Notes under the pieces: model-generated | What the model was told of the DNA's origin: nothing | Seen by the model: the letters and a program-made list of their open reading frames with translations, nothing else | Databases searched by the model: none | Program-made: the position numbers and the translations under genes | Shown: piece by piece, positions 34,388 through 42,055 of the stretch | Layout of the letters: each line of letters starts with the position of its first letter | Position numbering within the stretch: the first letter of the stretch is position 1 | NCBI GenBank assembly: GCA_002733205.1 | Contig: NVUW01000002.1 | Coordinates: forward strand, 124,001-188,000 | Origin: Thalassobium sp. | GTDB lineage: Bacteria; Pseudomonadota; Gammaproteobacteria; Pseudomonadales; Oceanobacteraceae | Reading direction: 5' to 3' | DNA length: 64,000 bases

Positions 34388-35497
34388 ATGAGTGAACAGT
34401 TTATCGATGAGGCCAAGGCACTGCGCGACAGCGATGCCTTTGACATTCAGGCCGTGCACCACTGGCTGCGGACGCAGGTACAAGCCCAGGGCAACGACTA
34501 TGGCGATGAGCTGCCGCAGGTTAAGCAATTTTCCGGTGGCGCCTCCAACCTGACCTATCACCTGAAATACCCTGATCAGTACGCAAACAACGATCTGATT
34601 CTGCGTCGTCCGCCCGCCGGCCATAAAGCCGCTGGCGCGCACGATATGAAACGCGAATACAGCGTGATGGACCGCCTGAAACCGGTCTATCCGTTCGTGC
34701 CGAAAATGATCGCCTTCTGCGAAGACGACAGCGTACTGGGCAGCGATTTTTACGTTATGGAACGCATGCGCGGCATTATTCCACGCGGTAATCTGCCACG
34801 CGGAATGAGCCTCAGCAAAGAACAGGCGCGCGCACTCTGTATTTCGGTATTCGATAAACTGATCGACCTGCATCAGGTGGATTATCAGGCCAATGGTCTG
34901 GATGACCTGGGCAAAGGCGCAGGCTATGTGCAGCGTCAGGTTGAAGGCTGGAGCGGCCGCTTTGTTAAATCCAAAACCTGGAACGTTCCCAGCTTTAATA
35001 AAACCATGACATGGCTGAAAGCCAATATGCCGGCGGATGTAAAAACCTGCATTATCCACAACGACTACCGTATGGATAACGTCGTGCTTAATCCGGATAA
35101 CCCCCGCGAAATTATCGGCGTGCTGGACTGGGAAATGGCCACCCTCGGTGATCCGTTAATGGATCTTGGCGGAGCACTGGCGTATTGGGTTCAGGCCGAC
35201 GATGACTTTTTAATGCGTGCCATCCGTCGCCAGCCAAGTCATTTACCCGGCATGCTGACACGGCAGGAAATTGTCGATTATTACTGCGAAAAAATGGCAC
35301 TGGATGCGAAGCTGTGGCCCTTCTATGAAGTGTTCGGTTTATTCCGCCTGGCCGTCATCGTGCAGCAGATTTATTACCGCTATCACCACAAGCAGACCGA
35401 TAACCCGGCCTTTAAAAACTTCTGGTTATTCGTGCATTATCTGAACTGGCGCTGCAATCGCATTATAAAAAAAGCGCGCAAGGCTGGTTTTAAATAA
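34388..35497 (+). CDS. Aminoglycoside-phosphotransferase-fold kinase (LvaA/ACAD10-kinase-like)
   Basis: The 369-residue protein has an APH/choline-kinase fold: a nucleotide-loop segment FSGGASNLTYHL, catalytic loop His224-x-Asp226-x4-Asn231 (HNDYRMDN), and the metal-binding DWE in GVLDWEMATLGDP. Bacterial homologues next to ACAD11-like enzymes include LvaA of levulinate catabolism, which phosphorylates 4-hydroxyacyl-CoA; the mammalian ACAD10/11 N-terminal domain is the same type. The stop and next start share one base (TAATG), showing tight coupling with the phosphatase gene. Confidence 0.85.
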   Translation: MSEQFIDEAKALRDSDAFDIQAVHHWLRTQVQAQGNDYGDELPQVKQFSGGASNLTYHLKYPDQYANNDLILRRPPAGHKAAGAHDMKREYSVMDRLKPVYPFVPKMIAFCEDDSVLGSDFYVMERMRGIIPRGNLPRGMSLSKEQARALCISVFDKLIDLHQVDYQANGLDDLGKGAGYVQRQVEGWSGRFVKSKTWNVPSFNKTMTWLKANMPADVKTCIIHNDYRMDNVVLNPDNPREIIGVLDWEMATLGDPLMDLGGALAYWVQADDDFLMRAIRRQPSHLPGMLTRQEIVDYYCEKMALDAKLWPFYEVFGLFRLAVIVQQIYYRYHHKQTDNPAFKNFWLFVHYLNWRCNRIIKKARKAGFK

Positions 35498-36189
35498 TGG
35501 CGAGTATTTATCTGGTACGCCATGGCCAGGCTGGCTTCGGTAAGCTGAATTACGATCAGCTGTCTGACACCGGCCACCTGCAGGGCGAATTGGTCGGTAA
35601 GTCGCTGGCATTACGTGGGGTGGAAGCACACCGCGTAGTGCATGGCGCGATGCAGCGTCACCGCGAAACCATGGTGGCTGCACAAAAGCACTGGCAGACG
35701 TTTGGCAGCACAATCGAAATGCCCGGTTTTAATGAATTCGATTCCGACGACATTATTGCCTGCGCTTTTCCACAGTTTAAAAACAAAGCCGTGCTCGGTG
35801 CCTGGATATTAACCCAGAGCAACAAACGCAAAGCCTTTCAGGAATTATTTGCCAAAGCGGTTGAGCGCTGGACCAGTGGTGATTTCGACGATGACTATAT
35901 CGAATCCTGGAGCCACTTTACCCAGCGGGTTACCCATGCGCTGCATGAACTGATTGCCCAAAGCGAAGGTAAAAATGTGGTGGTCTTTACCTCTGGTGGG
36001 CCGATTACCGCCATTGCCCAGCATTGCCTGGATTTAAGCCACGATAAAGCCTTTGAATTGAACTGGACGCTGCTGAATGCCGGCATCAGCCAGCTGCTGT
36101 ACAACAGCGGCGGAAAAATCAGCCTGGCATCGTGCAACGAACAACAGCATCTGGCTCAGGCCGGAAAACATTTTGTCACTTACCGCTGA
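35497..36189 (+). CDS. Histidine phosphatase family protein
   Basis: The 230-residue protein begins MASIYLVRHGQAGFG, with the RHG phosphohistidine motif at residues 8-10. A second conserved His lies in FTSGGPITAI-type context. It belongs to the phosphoglycerate-mutase-like branch 1. Within this operon it might remove phosphate from an off-pathway product of the neighbouring kinase or act as a repair phosphatase; this is inference. It is co-transcribed with the kinase upstream and the SDR downstream. Confidence 0.83.
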   Translation: MASIYLVRHGQAGFGKLNYDQLSDTGHLQGELVGKSLALRGVEAHRVVHGAMQRHRETMVAAQKHWQTFGSTIEMPGFNEFDSDDIIACAFPQFKNKAVLGAWILTQSNKRKAFQELFAKAVERWTSGDFDDDYIESWSHFTQRVTHALHELIAQSEGKNVVVFTSGGPITAIAQHCLDLSHDKAFELNWTLLNAGISQLLYNSGGKISLASCNEQQHLAQAGKHFVTYR

Positions 36190-36222
36190 AATTATTCGGT
36201 GATTATAAAAACGGAGCAAGCG

Positions 36223-37008
36223 ATGAACACACAAGCCAATACCCCGGAAAACCTGTTTAATTTATCTGGTCGTATCGCCCTGGTCACCGGCGCCAGCCGC
36301 GGTATCGGTGAGAGCATTGCCAAACTGCTGGCCGCAAGCGGCGCACACGTTATTGTTTCCAGCCGTAAAATCGACGGTTGCCAGCGTGTTGCTGACGAGA
36401 TTAAAGAAGCCGGTGGCAGTGCTGAAGCACTGGCTTGCCATATCGGTGAAATGGATCAGATTGAAGCCTGCTTTAAAGCCATTGAAGAGCGTCACGGCAA
36501 GCTGAATATTCTTGTAAACAATGCAGCAGCGAACCCATACTTCGGCCATGTACTCGATACCGGTCTGGACGCCTTCCAGAAAACCGTTGATGTGAATATC
36601 CGTGGCTATTTCTTTATGTCGTCTGCGGGCGCTAAATTAATGAAGAAAAACGGCGGCGGCAGCATTGTTAACGTCGCCTCGGTTAACGGTGTGATTCCGG
36701 GTGATATGCAGGGGATTTACTCCATCACCAAAGCATCCGTTATTGCCATGACCAAAACCTTCGCCAAAGAATGTGCGCAACTGGGCATTCGTGTAAACGC
36801 CCTGCTGCCAGGCCTGACCGATACCAAATTCGCCAGCACCCTGACCAGCAACGACGCCATCCTGAAAATGGCGATGATGCATATTCCAATGAAGCGTGTG
36901 GCGATGCCGGAAGAAATGGCAGGTACTGTGCTGTATCTGGCTTCTGATGCTTCCAGCTACACCACCGGTGCTGCCATTAACGTCGATGGTGGTTATCTGC
37001 TGGTGTAA
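36223..37008 (+). CDS. Short-chain dehydrogenase/reductase (second of the cluster)
   Basis: From ATG 36223 (GGAG nine bases upstream) the protein has 261 residues, with TGASRGIG for cofactor binding, NNAAANP, catalytic Tyr166-x3-Lys170 (YSITK), and the C-terminal SSYTTGAAINVDGG typical of FabG-like and 2,4-dienoyl/3-hydroxyacyl reductases. It resembles glucose/ribitol-type SDRs that often close ACAD-kinase operons. It is the last gene before a terminator at 37073-37108. Confidence 0.87.
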   Translation: MNTQANTPENLFNLSGRIALVTGASRGIGESIAKLLAASGAHVIVSSRKIDGCQRVADEIKEAGGSAEALACHIGEMDQIEACFKAIEERHGKLNILVNNAAANPYFGHVLDTGLDAFQKTVDVNIRGYFFMSSAGAKLMKKNGGGSIVNVASVNGVIPGDMQGIYSITKASVIAMTKTFAKECAQLGIRVNALLPGLTDTKFASTLTSNDAILKMAMMHIPMKRVAMPEEMAGTVLYLASDASSYTTGAAINVDGGYLLV

Positions 37009-37027
37009 ATCTGAAACAGAAATACAA

Positions 37028-37055
37028 CTCGTTCCCACGCTCCTGCTTGGGAACG
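37028..37055. repeat. REP-like palindrome (CGTTCCCA / TGGGAACG type), copy A
   Basis: A short inverted repeat with arms CGTTCCCA and TGGGAACG is placed 19 bases after the SDR stop. This GAGCGTGGGAACG type is familiar as a dispersed intergenic palindrome in gammaproteobacteria. Copy B lies at 37117-37144. Confidence 0.65.
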
Positions 37056-37072
37056 TGCCGCTTTCACCAATT

Positions 37073-37108
37073 ACGCCCCGCCAGACACAGCATGCGCGGG
37101 GCGTTTTT
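37073..37108 (+). terminator. Intrinsic terminator of the ACAD-kinase-SDR cluster
   Basis: A 9-bp GC-rich stem (ACGCCCCGC with GCGGGGCGT) is followed by TTTTTGTTT on the plus strand, 64 bases after the last SDR gene. Confidence 0.85.
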
Positions 37109-37116
37109 GTTTCCAC

Positions 37117-37144
37117 CTCGTTCCTATGCTCCCGCGTGGGAACG
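37117..37144. repeat. REP-like palindrome, copy B
   Basis: A second copy of the same element has arms CGTTCCTATGC and GCGTGGGAACG. The right arm matches the unit of the tandem array at 37597-37706. Confidence 0.65.
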
Positions 37145-37260
37145 ATCCGGTTGCCAGACCGGTTGTCTGTCGTTAGGCTTCGCCGATGAATAAAACGCTC
37201 AGGGACATGGCGGGATATATAGCCTGAAATGCTGATCGCGCATCAACACAAGGAATGACC

Positions 37261-37572
37261 ATGGCGAAAAAATCTGATGCGTCACCTCCGCTCAAACCCG
37301 CACACGGCCGGGTATTAAAGGCTGCTAAGTCGGCATTACTGTTTTTGCTGCTGGCGGGCCTGCTGATCACGCTGGACGTGAAAATCGGCATTACCTATCT
37401 GCTCACCACGGCGCTGCTGTGGGTGCTGATCATCGCCCTTTGCCTGCCACTGCTGCTGTTGTTCTTTCCGGCGCTGGGTTATCCGCTTTTGTTGTTGCTG
37501 ATGTTGCCTGAGCAGATTATTACTGCCTTGCGGAAATGGCGCACGCGGCAGAAATCATCAGAAGACAATTAG
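37261..37572 (+). CDS. Small two-helix membrane protein of unknown function
   Basis: The 103-residue product has a short basic N-terminus (KPAHGRVLKAAKS), two long Leu-rich membrane segments (about 23-45 and 50-80, the second possibly a re-entrant pair because of LPLLLLFFPALGYP) and a basic C-terminal tail. The ATG at 37261 has AAGGA six bases ahead, while the ATG at 37255 abuts it, so 37261 is preferred. I recognise no family. It is enclosed by palindromic repeats on both sides and seems to be a single gene. Confidence 0.65.
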   Translation: MAKKSDASPPLKPAHGRVLKAAKSALLFLLLAGLLITLDVKIGITYLLTTALLWVLIIALCLPLLLLFFPALGYPLLLLLMLPEQIITALRKWRTRQKSSEDN

Positions 37573-37596
37573 TAACCGGGTACGCATTCCAACGCA

Positions 37597-37706
37597 GGAG
37601 CGTGGGAACGAGGTATTAGGAGCGTGGAAACGAGGTGTTAGGAGCGTGGGAACGAGGTGTTAGGAGCGTGGGAACGAGGTGTTAGGAGCGTGGGAACGAG
37701 GTGATA
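37597..37706. repeat. Tandem array of five 22-bp units derived from the REP-like palindrome arm
   Basis: Five back-to-back 22-base units begin GGAGCGTGGGAACGAG and end GGTGTTA or a variant. Units start at 37597, 37619, 37641, 37663 and 37685. Units 3 and 4 are identical; units 1, 2 and 5 each differ by one base from them. Each unit carries one arm of the palindromes at 37028 and 37117. There are no spacers, so it is not a CRISPR. Confidence 0.93.
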
Positions 37707-37715
37707 AAATACGGC

Positions 37716-37752
37716 GATAACGGCGTCCTGTTACAGAACGCCGTTATTTTTT
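37716..37752. terminator. Intrinsic terminator between the small membrane gene and gdhA
   Basis: A 10-bp stem (ATAACGGCGT with ACGCCGTTAT) and 11-base loop end in TTTTTT on the plus strand. A more distant TTTT on the other strand may let it serve gdhA too, which ends 5 bases away. Confidence 0.85.
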
Positions 37753-37756
37753 AGCT

Positions 37757-39100
37757 TCAGATTACACCCTGCGCCAGCATGGCATCGGCGACTTTGACAA
37801 AACCGGCGATATTCGCACCATCGATATAACTCACCGAACCATCATCACGGCTGCCGTACTTCAGACAAGCGCGGTGAATTCCCTGCATAATTTCCAATAA
37901 CCGCGCGTCGACCTCTTCGCTGCTCCAGCACAAACGCATGGCGTTCTGGCTCATTTCCAGACCTGAGGTTGCCACACCACCGGCGTTACTGGCTTTACCC
38001 GGCGCAAAGAGCACAGAGTTCTGTTCAAACACCGTAATCGCTTCTGCCGTGCAGGGCATGTTTGCGCCTTCAGCAATGCACTGTACGCCATTCTTAACCA
38101 AGGCCTGAGCGTCTTCTCCGCTCAACTCATTCTGGGTTGCACAAGGCAGCGCCACATCCATGGGAATATGCCACGGCGTGCGACCCGCCATATAGGGTAG
38201 CCCTGCGGCCGTGGCGTAATCTTCCACCCGGCCGTAGCGTTCATTTTTAATATTCATCAGCAACGCCAGTTTTTCTGCGTCGAAGCCTTCTTCGTCGTAG
38301 AGCGTACCGCTGCTGTCGGATACACAGACAACAATCGCACCCAGCTGCATGGCTTTTTCAACGGCGTACTGCGCAACATTGCCAGAACCGGAAATACCAA
38401 CGCGCATTCCTTCCAGTGAGCGACCGGCATGCAACAGCATTTCCTGAGCAAAATAGACGGTGCCATAACCGGTAGCTTCCGGGCGTATTAATGAACCACC
38501 AAAACTCAAACCTTTACCGGTAAAGACACAGTCGGAACGGTTGGTTATTTTTCTCAGCATGCCGGTCATATAGCCTACTTCACGGGCACCCACACCGATA
38601 TCACCCGCCGGAATATCGGTGTCGGAACCGATGTGGCGGTATAGTTCGCTGATAAAGGCCTGACAGAAGCGCATGATCTCGCCCTGACTTTTACCCTTTG
38701 GATTAAAGTCAGAGCCGCCTTTACCGGCGCCCATTGGCAAGGTAGTCAGCGCATTTTTGAACATCTGCTCAAAGGCCAGAAATTTCAGTACCGACTGATT
38801 CACCGACGGATGAAAACGCAAACCACCTTTATAAGGTCCGATCGCAGCACTGTGCTGCACACGGTAGCCACGGTTAACCTGTACATCACCCTGATCATCC
38901 ACCCAGGATACTCGGAACTGAATAATACGCTCGGCTTCGATCAGTCGTTCTAACAGGCCATGTTCGGCATAATGCGGATGACTGGAAATAAAAGGCCACA
39001 GACTCTCCATCACCTCAGCGACGGCCTGCAGATATTCAGGCTGACCAGGGTTTCGCTGAGCAACAAAGTGAAGAAAATCATCTACCGATTGGTAACGCAT
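37757..39100 (-). CDS. gdhA: NADP-specific glutamate dehydrogenase
   Basis: From ATG 39100 the protein is 447 residues, the same as E. coli GdhA. It has VNRGYRVQHSAAIGPYKGGLRFH, the catalytic Lys segment TLPMGAGKGGSDFNPKGKS, PAGDIGVGAREVG and the cofactor region GISGSGNVAQYA. It aminates 2-oxoglutarate with NADPH, the low-affinity ammonium assimilation route. The frame is open to 39190, but the extra residues match nothing. It is monocistronic. With AmtB, Urt and AtzF it rounds out nitrogen uptake in the window, though it is usually favoured when ammonium is abundant. Confidence 0.95.
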   Translation of the reverse strand: MRYQSVDDFLHFVAQRNPGQPEYLQAVAEVMESLWPFISSHPHYAEHGLLERLIEAERIIQFRVSWVDDQGDVQVNRGYRVQHSAAIGPYKGGLRFHPSVNQSVLKFLAFEQMFKNALTTLPMGAGKGGSDFNPKGKSQGEIMRFCQAFISELYRHIGSDTDIPAGDIGVGAREVGYMTGMLRKITNRSDCVFTGKGLSFGGSLIRPEATGYGTVYFAQEMLLHAGRSLEGMRVGISGSGNVAQYAVEKAMQLGAIVVCVSDSSGTLYDEEGFDAEKLALLMNIKNERYGRVEDYATAAGLPYMAGRTPWHIPMDVALPCATQNELSGEDAQALVKNGVQCIAEGANMPCTAEAITVFEQNSVLFAPGKASNAGGVATSGLEMSQNAMRLCWSSEEVDARLLEIMQGIHRACLKYGSRDDGSVSYIDGANIAGFVKVADAMLAQGVI

Positions 39101-39510
39101 AACAGGTCTCACATAGCGCATTGAATGGCACACCATAAACGCGCATAGCGCCCTACACCGGTGCAAAGGTCTGCTATTTTTGCCAAACATGCGGTAAAAA
39201 GCACCCGCTTTCTTAATATTTTTAACATTAACAGAAGCTATTGGCTCAACTCAGCCTTTATTTATGGCCCAAAGGCCGTAGTACGCCCGTCCGGGGCAAC
39301 GAACCAGATAAGCTTTGTTGTTTTGCAGCATGGCTTCAGAGTGATCATTTCGCGTAAAAAGGATTCAGGGCACCTTAATCTGAACGCTTTCAGTAAGCCG
39401 AAGCGGACACTGAATTATTCAGAGGTGTCTTAGCAAAGGATCCGTAAACAGAAGCCCGGCTTCTCGCCTGTCAGACTGAGCAGCAGCCGGTAAGATTGAA
39501 GGGGATATAC
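39101..39510. other. Intergenic region upstream of gdhA
   Basis: About 410 bases separate the gdhA start and the GMC terminator. The first 140 bases are AT-rich and should hold the gdhA promoter. An imperfect palindrome (GACACTGAATTATTCAGAGGTGTC-like, 39403-39426) is visible. A plus-strand frame 39161-39433 shows no recognisable protein. I see no RNA gene. Confidence 0.35.
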
Positions 39511-39538
39511 AAAAAACCCGCCTGCCGGAGCAGGCGGG
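39511..39538 (-). terminator. Intrinsic terminator of the GMC oxidoreductase operon
   Basis: A 9-bp stem (CCCGCCTGC with GCAGGCGGG) with a 4-base loop is followed by six T on the minus strand, 5 bases after the GMC stop. Confidence 0.92.
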
Positions 39539-39543
39539 CTCAC

Positions 39544-41538
39544 TCAGGCGCTCAGATCCTCCAGAATATGTCCGGCCGCCTGAAAGGCCAGAGCAGCAAT
39601 GGTCAGTGTTGGATTGCCTGTGGCGATGGTTGGAAATACACCACTACCCACCATATATAGGTTATTGTGATCCCAGGATTGCTGGCGAGCATTCAGTACC
39701 GAAGTTTCTTTACTGTCGCCCATCCGGTAGGTACCGACGATATGACCTGCACCATAAAATCTGAAGTTATGGGTCACACCTTTATCGTCTTTATACTGGA
39801 AATTAGTCGCTGTCAGCTCCTCAGGCTTACCACTGAATACCGGCGCACCAGGATCTTTGGTGTATTCGGTTGCGCCTACTTTGGCAAACAGTTCCGTCGT
39901 CAGTTCTTTGGCCGAGACAAACGCTTTACGCTCGTAGTCAGAAGCCAGACGATAGGTAACATGCGGACGCGGCAAGCCCAGATTATCTTTCAGCGTTGTT
40001 GATAATTGCACGCGGTTTTCCGGATCGGGAAGCTGCTCAATCAGATAACCCAGACGTAACTGCCGGGTGTAAACACCGTTAAGGGTATTCACCAGTTGCT
40101 TGCCAAACAGCTTGCTGAAAGCCGGCAACTGCGGATTAAAACGCAGCTCCTCACCCTGCTTATTTTTCGAATTACCATTCAGCTGGGAATTATTCTGACC
40201 GAAAACAAAATCAGCCAGCGTTGTACCCGGATCATCAGCCGCCCATTGCCAGCCTTCGTTGCCAATTTCAATACGATACGCCGAACGATCCTTACGGAAT
40301 GCGCCATCACGCAAGGATTCGATACCGGATGTCGACAGCGGTCCACGGTAAGGAAAAATCGGGTCTTTCGCCAATCCCCAGCCGAGGTACATAACGTGAT
40401 CCATCAGATTGCGTCCAACCTGATCGCTGCTGTTGGCCACACCGTTTTCAAAACCCGGATTTTTATTCGACATTAATAACAGTTTTGGCGTTTCAATCGC
40501 ATGGGCTGCCAGAACGTAACGTTCGGCAACAGCGGTACCTGAACCAGTAGCAATGCCATTCGGCTGGTCATAAGTTAAATAATCAATGCCACAGACCTGT
40601 TGTTTATCATCGAGACGGATATTACAGGCCACATGCTGATACCGGATTTCAACATTTCCGGTTTGCTCGGCCCGTGCCAGGGTTACCGTAGCATCGTACT
40701 TCGCCTGAATCGGACAGATAGGAATACAGTTAGTGTTACCGGCACACTGACGCCGCTCGTCCGGGCGTGAATTCCGGCCCTGCGGTGTTGGCGTAACATA
40801 AACCGGATTCCCTTCGTAGGTCATGTCGGTTATGCCAGCGTACAGTTCATCCTGCAGGGTCTGATCAATACCCGGCATAGGAAAGTTATAATCACTGCCA
40901 TAAATACCTTCCGGATTCACATAAAACTGGCGGTACAGTTTTTCCATCGCGTCTTTGTCACCGGATACGCCGATCTCTTTTGCGGCCGTTTCATAAAACG
41001 GCACCAGAGACTGATAAAAGGCATCACCACCCGGCCAGTCTTCCCCCTGCCCGTACAGGGTTTTCATTTTAAAATCTTCCGGAAAAAGGCGCAGACAGGT
41101 GCCGAGCCAGTGCCAGGTTGTTCCGCCACCCAAGCGTTCGTAGGAACTGGCAAAAGCAAAATTAGCATTCAGACTGGTGCCGTCGATACCTTCAACCTGA
41201 GCGGGATAGTCAAAATAACACTGGTCTTTTTTCTGCCAGGCGCCGACCTGCAGTACGGTATAGCGCGGAATATTTTCTCCGGCCGGATTGGGCAAACCCA
41301 GCGGATTATTCGCGCTTGAAGGTACAGCCCCCTGTGTTGCCGGCGGGTACGGTGATTCCGGTGTTTTGGCATTGGCTTTATAAAAGGTTTCCATATAACC
41401 GGAGCGGTCGGCCGGAACGGTTGGGCCGCTTTCCAGTATCAGCACTTTTTTACCGGCCAGACCGAGTTGATACGCCACGATTGCACCGGAAATTCCGGAG
41501 CCGACAATCACCACATCGTATTTGCTTGTATTGGTCAT
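39544..41538 (-). CDS. GMC-family FAD dehydrogenase with 3Fe-4S motif (FAD-GDH/fructose dehydrogenase alpha-like)
   Basis: The 664-residue flavoprotein has the dinucleotide motif GSGISG (13-18), a GGGTTWHW segment, and the C-terminal GMC_oxred_C part with GAGHIVGTYRMG and NLYMVGSGVFPTIATGNPT. Cys265-x5-Cys271-x3-Cys275 (CAGNTNCIPICP) is the spacing that binds a 3Fe-4S cluster in Burkholderia FAD-glucose dehydrogenase and related fructose dehydrogenases. Those enzymes are gamma-alpha-beta complexes passing sugar electrons to cytochrome c. It lacks its own signal peptide. The small subunit and a heme lipoprotein are encoded just upstream. The substrate is a sugar, polyol or similar alcohol, not determinable here. 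Confidence 0.87.
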   Translation of the reverse strand: MTNTSKYDVVIVGSGISGAIVAYQLGLAGKKVLILESGPTVPADRSGYMETFYKANAKTPESPYPPATQGAVPSSANNPLGLPNPAGENIPRYTVLQVGAWQKKDQCYFDYPAQVEGIDGTSLNANFAFASSYERLGGGTTWHWLGTCLRLFPEDFKMKTLYGQGEDWPGGDAFYQSLVPFYETAAKEIGVSGDKDAMEKLYRQFYVNPEGIYGSDYNFPMPGIDQTLQDELYAGITDMTYEGNPVYVTPTPQGRNSRPDERRQCAGNTNCIPICPIQAKYDATVTLARAEQTGNVEIRYQHVACNIRLDDKQQVCGIDYLTYDQPNGIATGSGTAVAERYVLAAHAIETPKLLLMSNKNPGFENGVANSSDQVGRNLMDHVMYLGWGLAKDPIFPYRGPLSTSGIESLRDGAFRKDRSAYRIEIGNEGWQWAADDPGTTLADFVFGQNNSQLNGNSKNKQGEELRFNPQLPAFSKLFGKQLVNTLNGVYTRQLRLGYLIEQLPDPENRVQLSTTLKDNLGLPRPHVTYRLASDYERKAFVSAKELTTELFAKVGATEYTKDPGAPVFSGKPEELTATNFQYKDDKGVTHNFRFYGAGHIVGTYRMGDSKETSVLNARQQSWDHNNLYMVGSGVFPTIATGNPTLTIAALAFQAAGHILEDLSA

Positions 41539-41550
41539 GATCCCTTCTCC

Positions 41551-42045
41551 TTAATTACCGGTAAAATCGCTGAGAGCCGGTGGTTGCTCTGCCCAATAAC
41601 CGTAACGGTAATTGGAATCCCCCATCGGGTGAGCCTGCATAACCTGCCATACCAGACCTGAGGTGTAAGACTCGGCAGATAAAAGAGAAGAGGTTGTAAA
41701 GCCTCCGGTTTCAGTTCCTGGTTGAGCATTTACGTCTGGCCAGGCTCCCATATACCAAAGGAATATCAGTTTCTGGCAGGCGAGAACAAAGGCCGGTGAA
41801 TTATTGCCATTCATTAATTGTTCACCAATTTCTTCATCGCTTTTTCCGGCGGCCTGAAGTTCGGCATATTGCTGAAGAATGGTATTTACCAATCCGGCAT
41901 CGCCAGTTTCCTGAGTAATATTTTCTGTCCAGCTTTGCAGGTACAGGGTTTTAATATTGGTGGTATCCAGCCGGGGAGCCAGAATATCTTGTGCAAAGCC
42001 GGTAAGAACCGAGCTTAAACCAACAAATGTGCTCATAATATCCAT
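41551..42045 (-). CDS. FAD-dependent sugar dehydrogenase small subunit (FAD-SLDH family) without a Tat signal
   Basis: From ATG 42045 (AGGAGA upstream) the protein has 164 residues. FVGLSSVLTGF at the N-terminus and SYTSGLVWQVMQAHPMG and YRYGYWAEQP at the C-terminus match the small (gamma) subunit of membrane-bound sorbitol/fructose/glucose dehydrogenases. In those systems this subunit carries a twin-arginine signal and brings the folded FAD subunit across the membrane. Here there is no RR motif and no other signal, even allowing for the upstream extension to 42102. It lies 10 bases after the lipoprotein gene and 12 before the GMC gene. Confidence 0.8.
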   Translation of the reverse strand: MDIMSTFVGLSSVLTGFAQDILAPRLDTTNIKTLYLQSWTENITQETGDAGLVNTILQQYAELQAAGKSDEEIGEQLMNGNNSPAFVLACQKLIFLWYMGAWPDVNAQPGTETGGFTTSSLLSAESYTSGLVWQVMQAHPMGDSNYRYGYWAEQPPALSDFTGN

Positions 42046-42055
42046 ATGCTTCTCC

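Noticed and set aside
37597-37706. CRISPR array
   Set aside because: Units are contiguous, with no unique spacers and no cas genes.
39161-39433. 90-codon frame upstream of gdhA
   Set aside because: No ribosome-binding site or recognisable domain; treated as non-coding.
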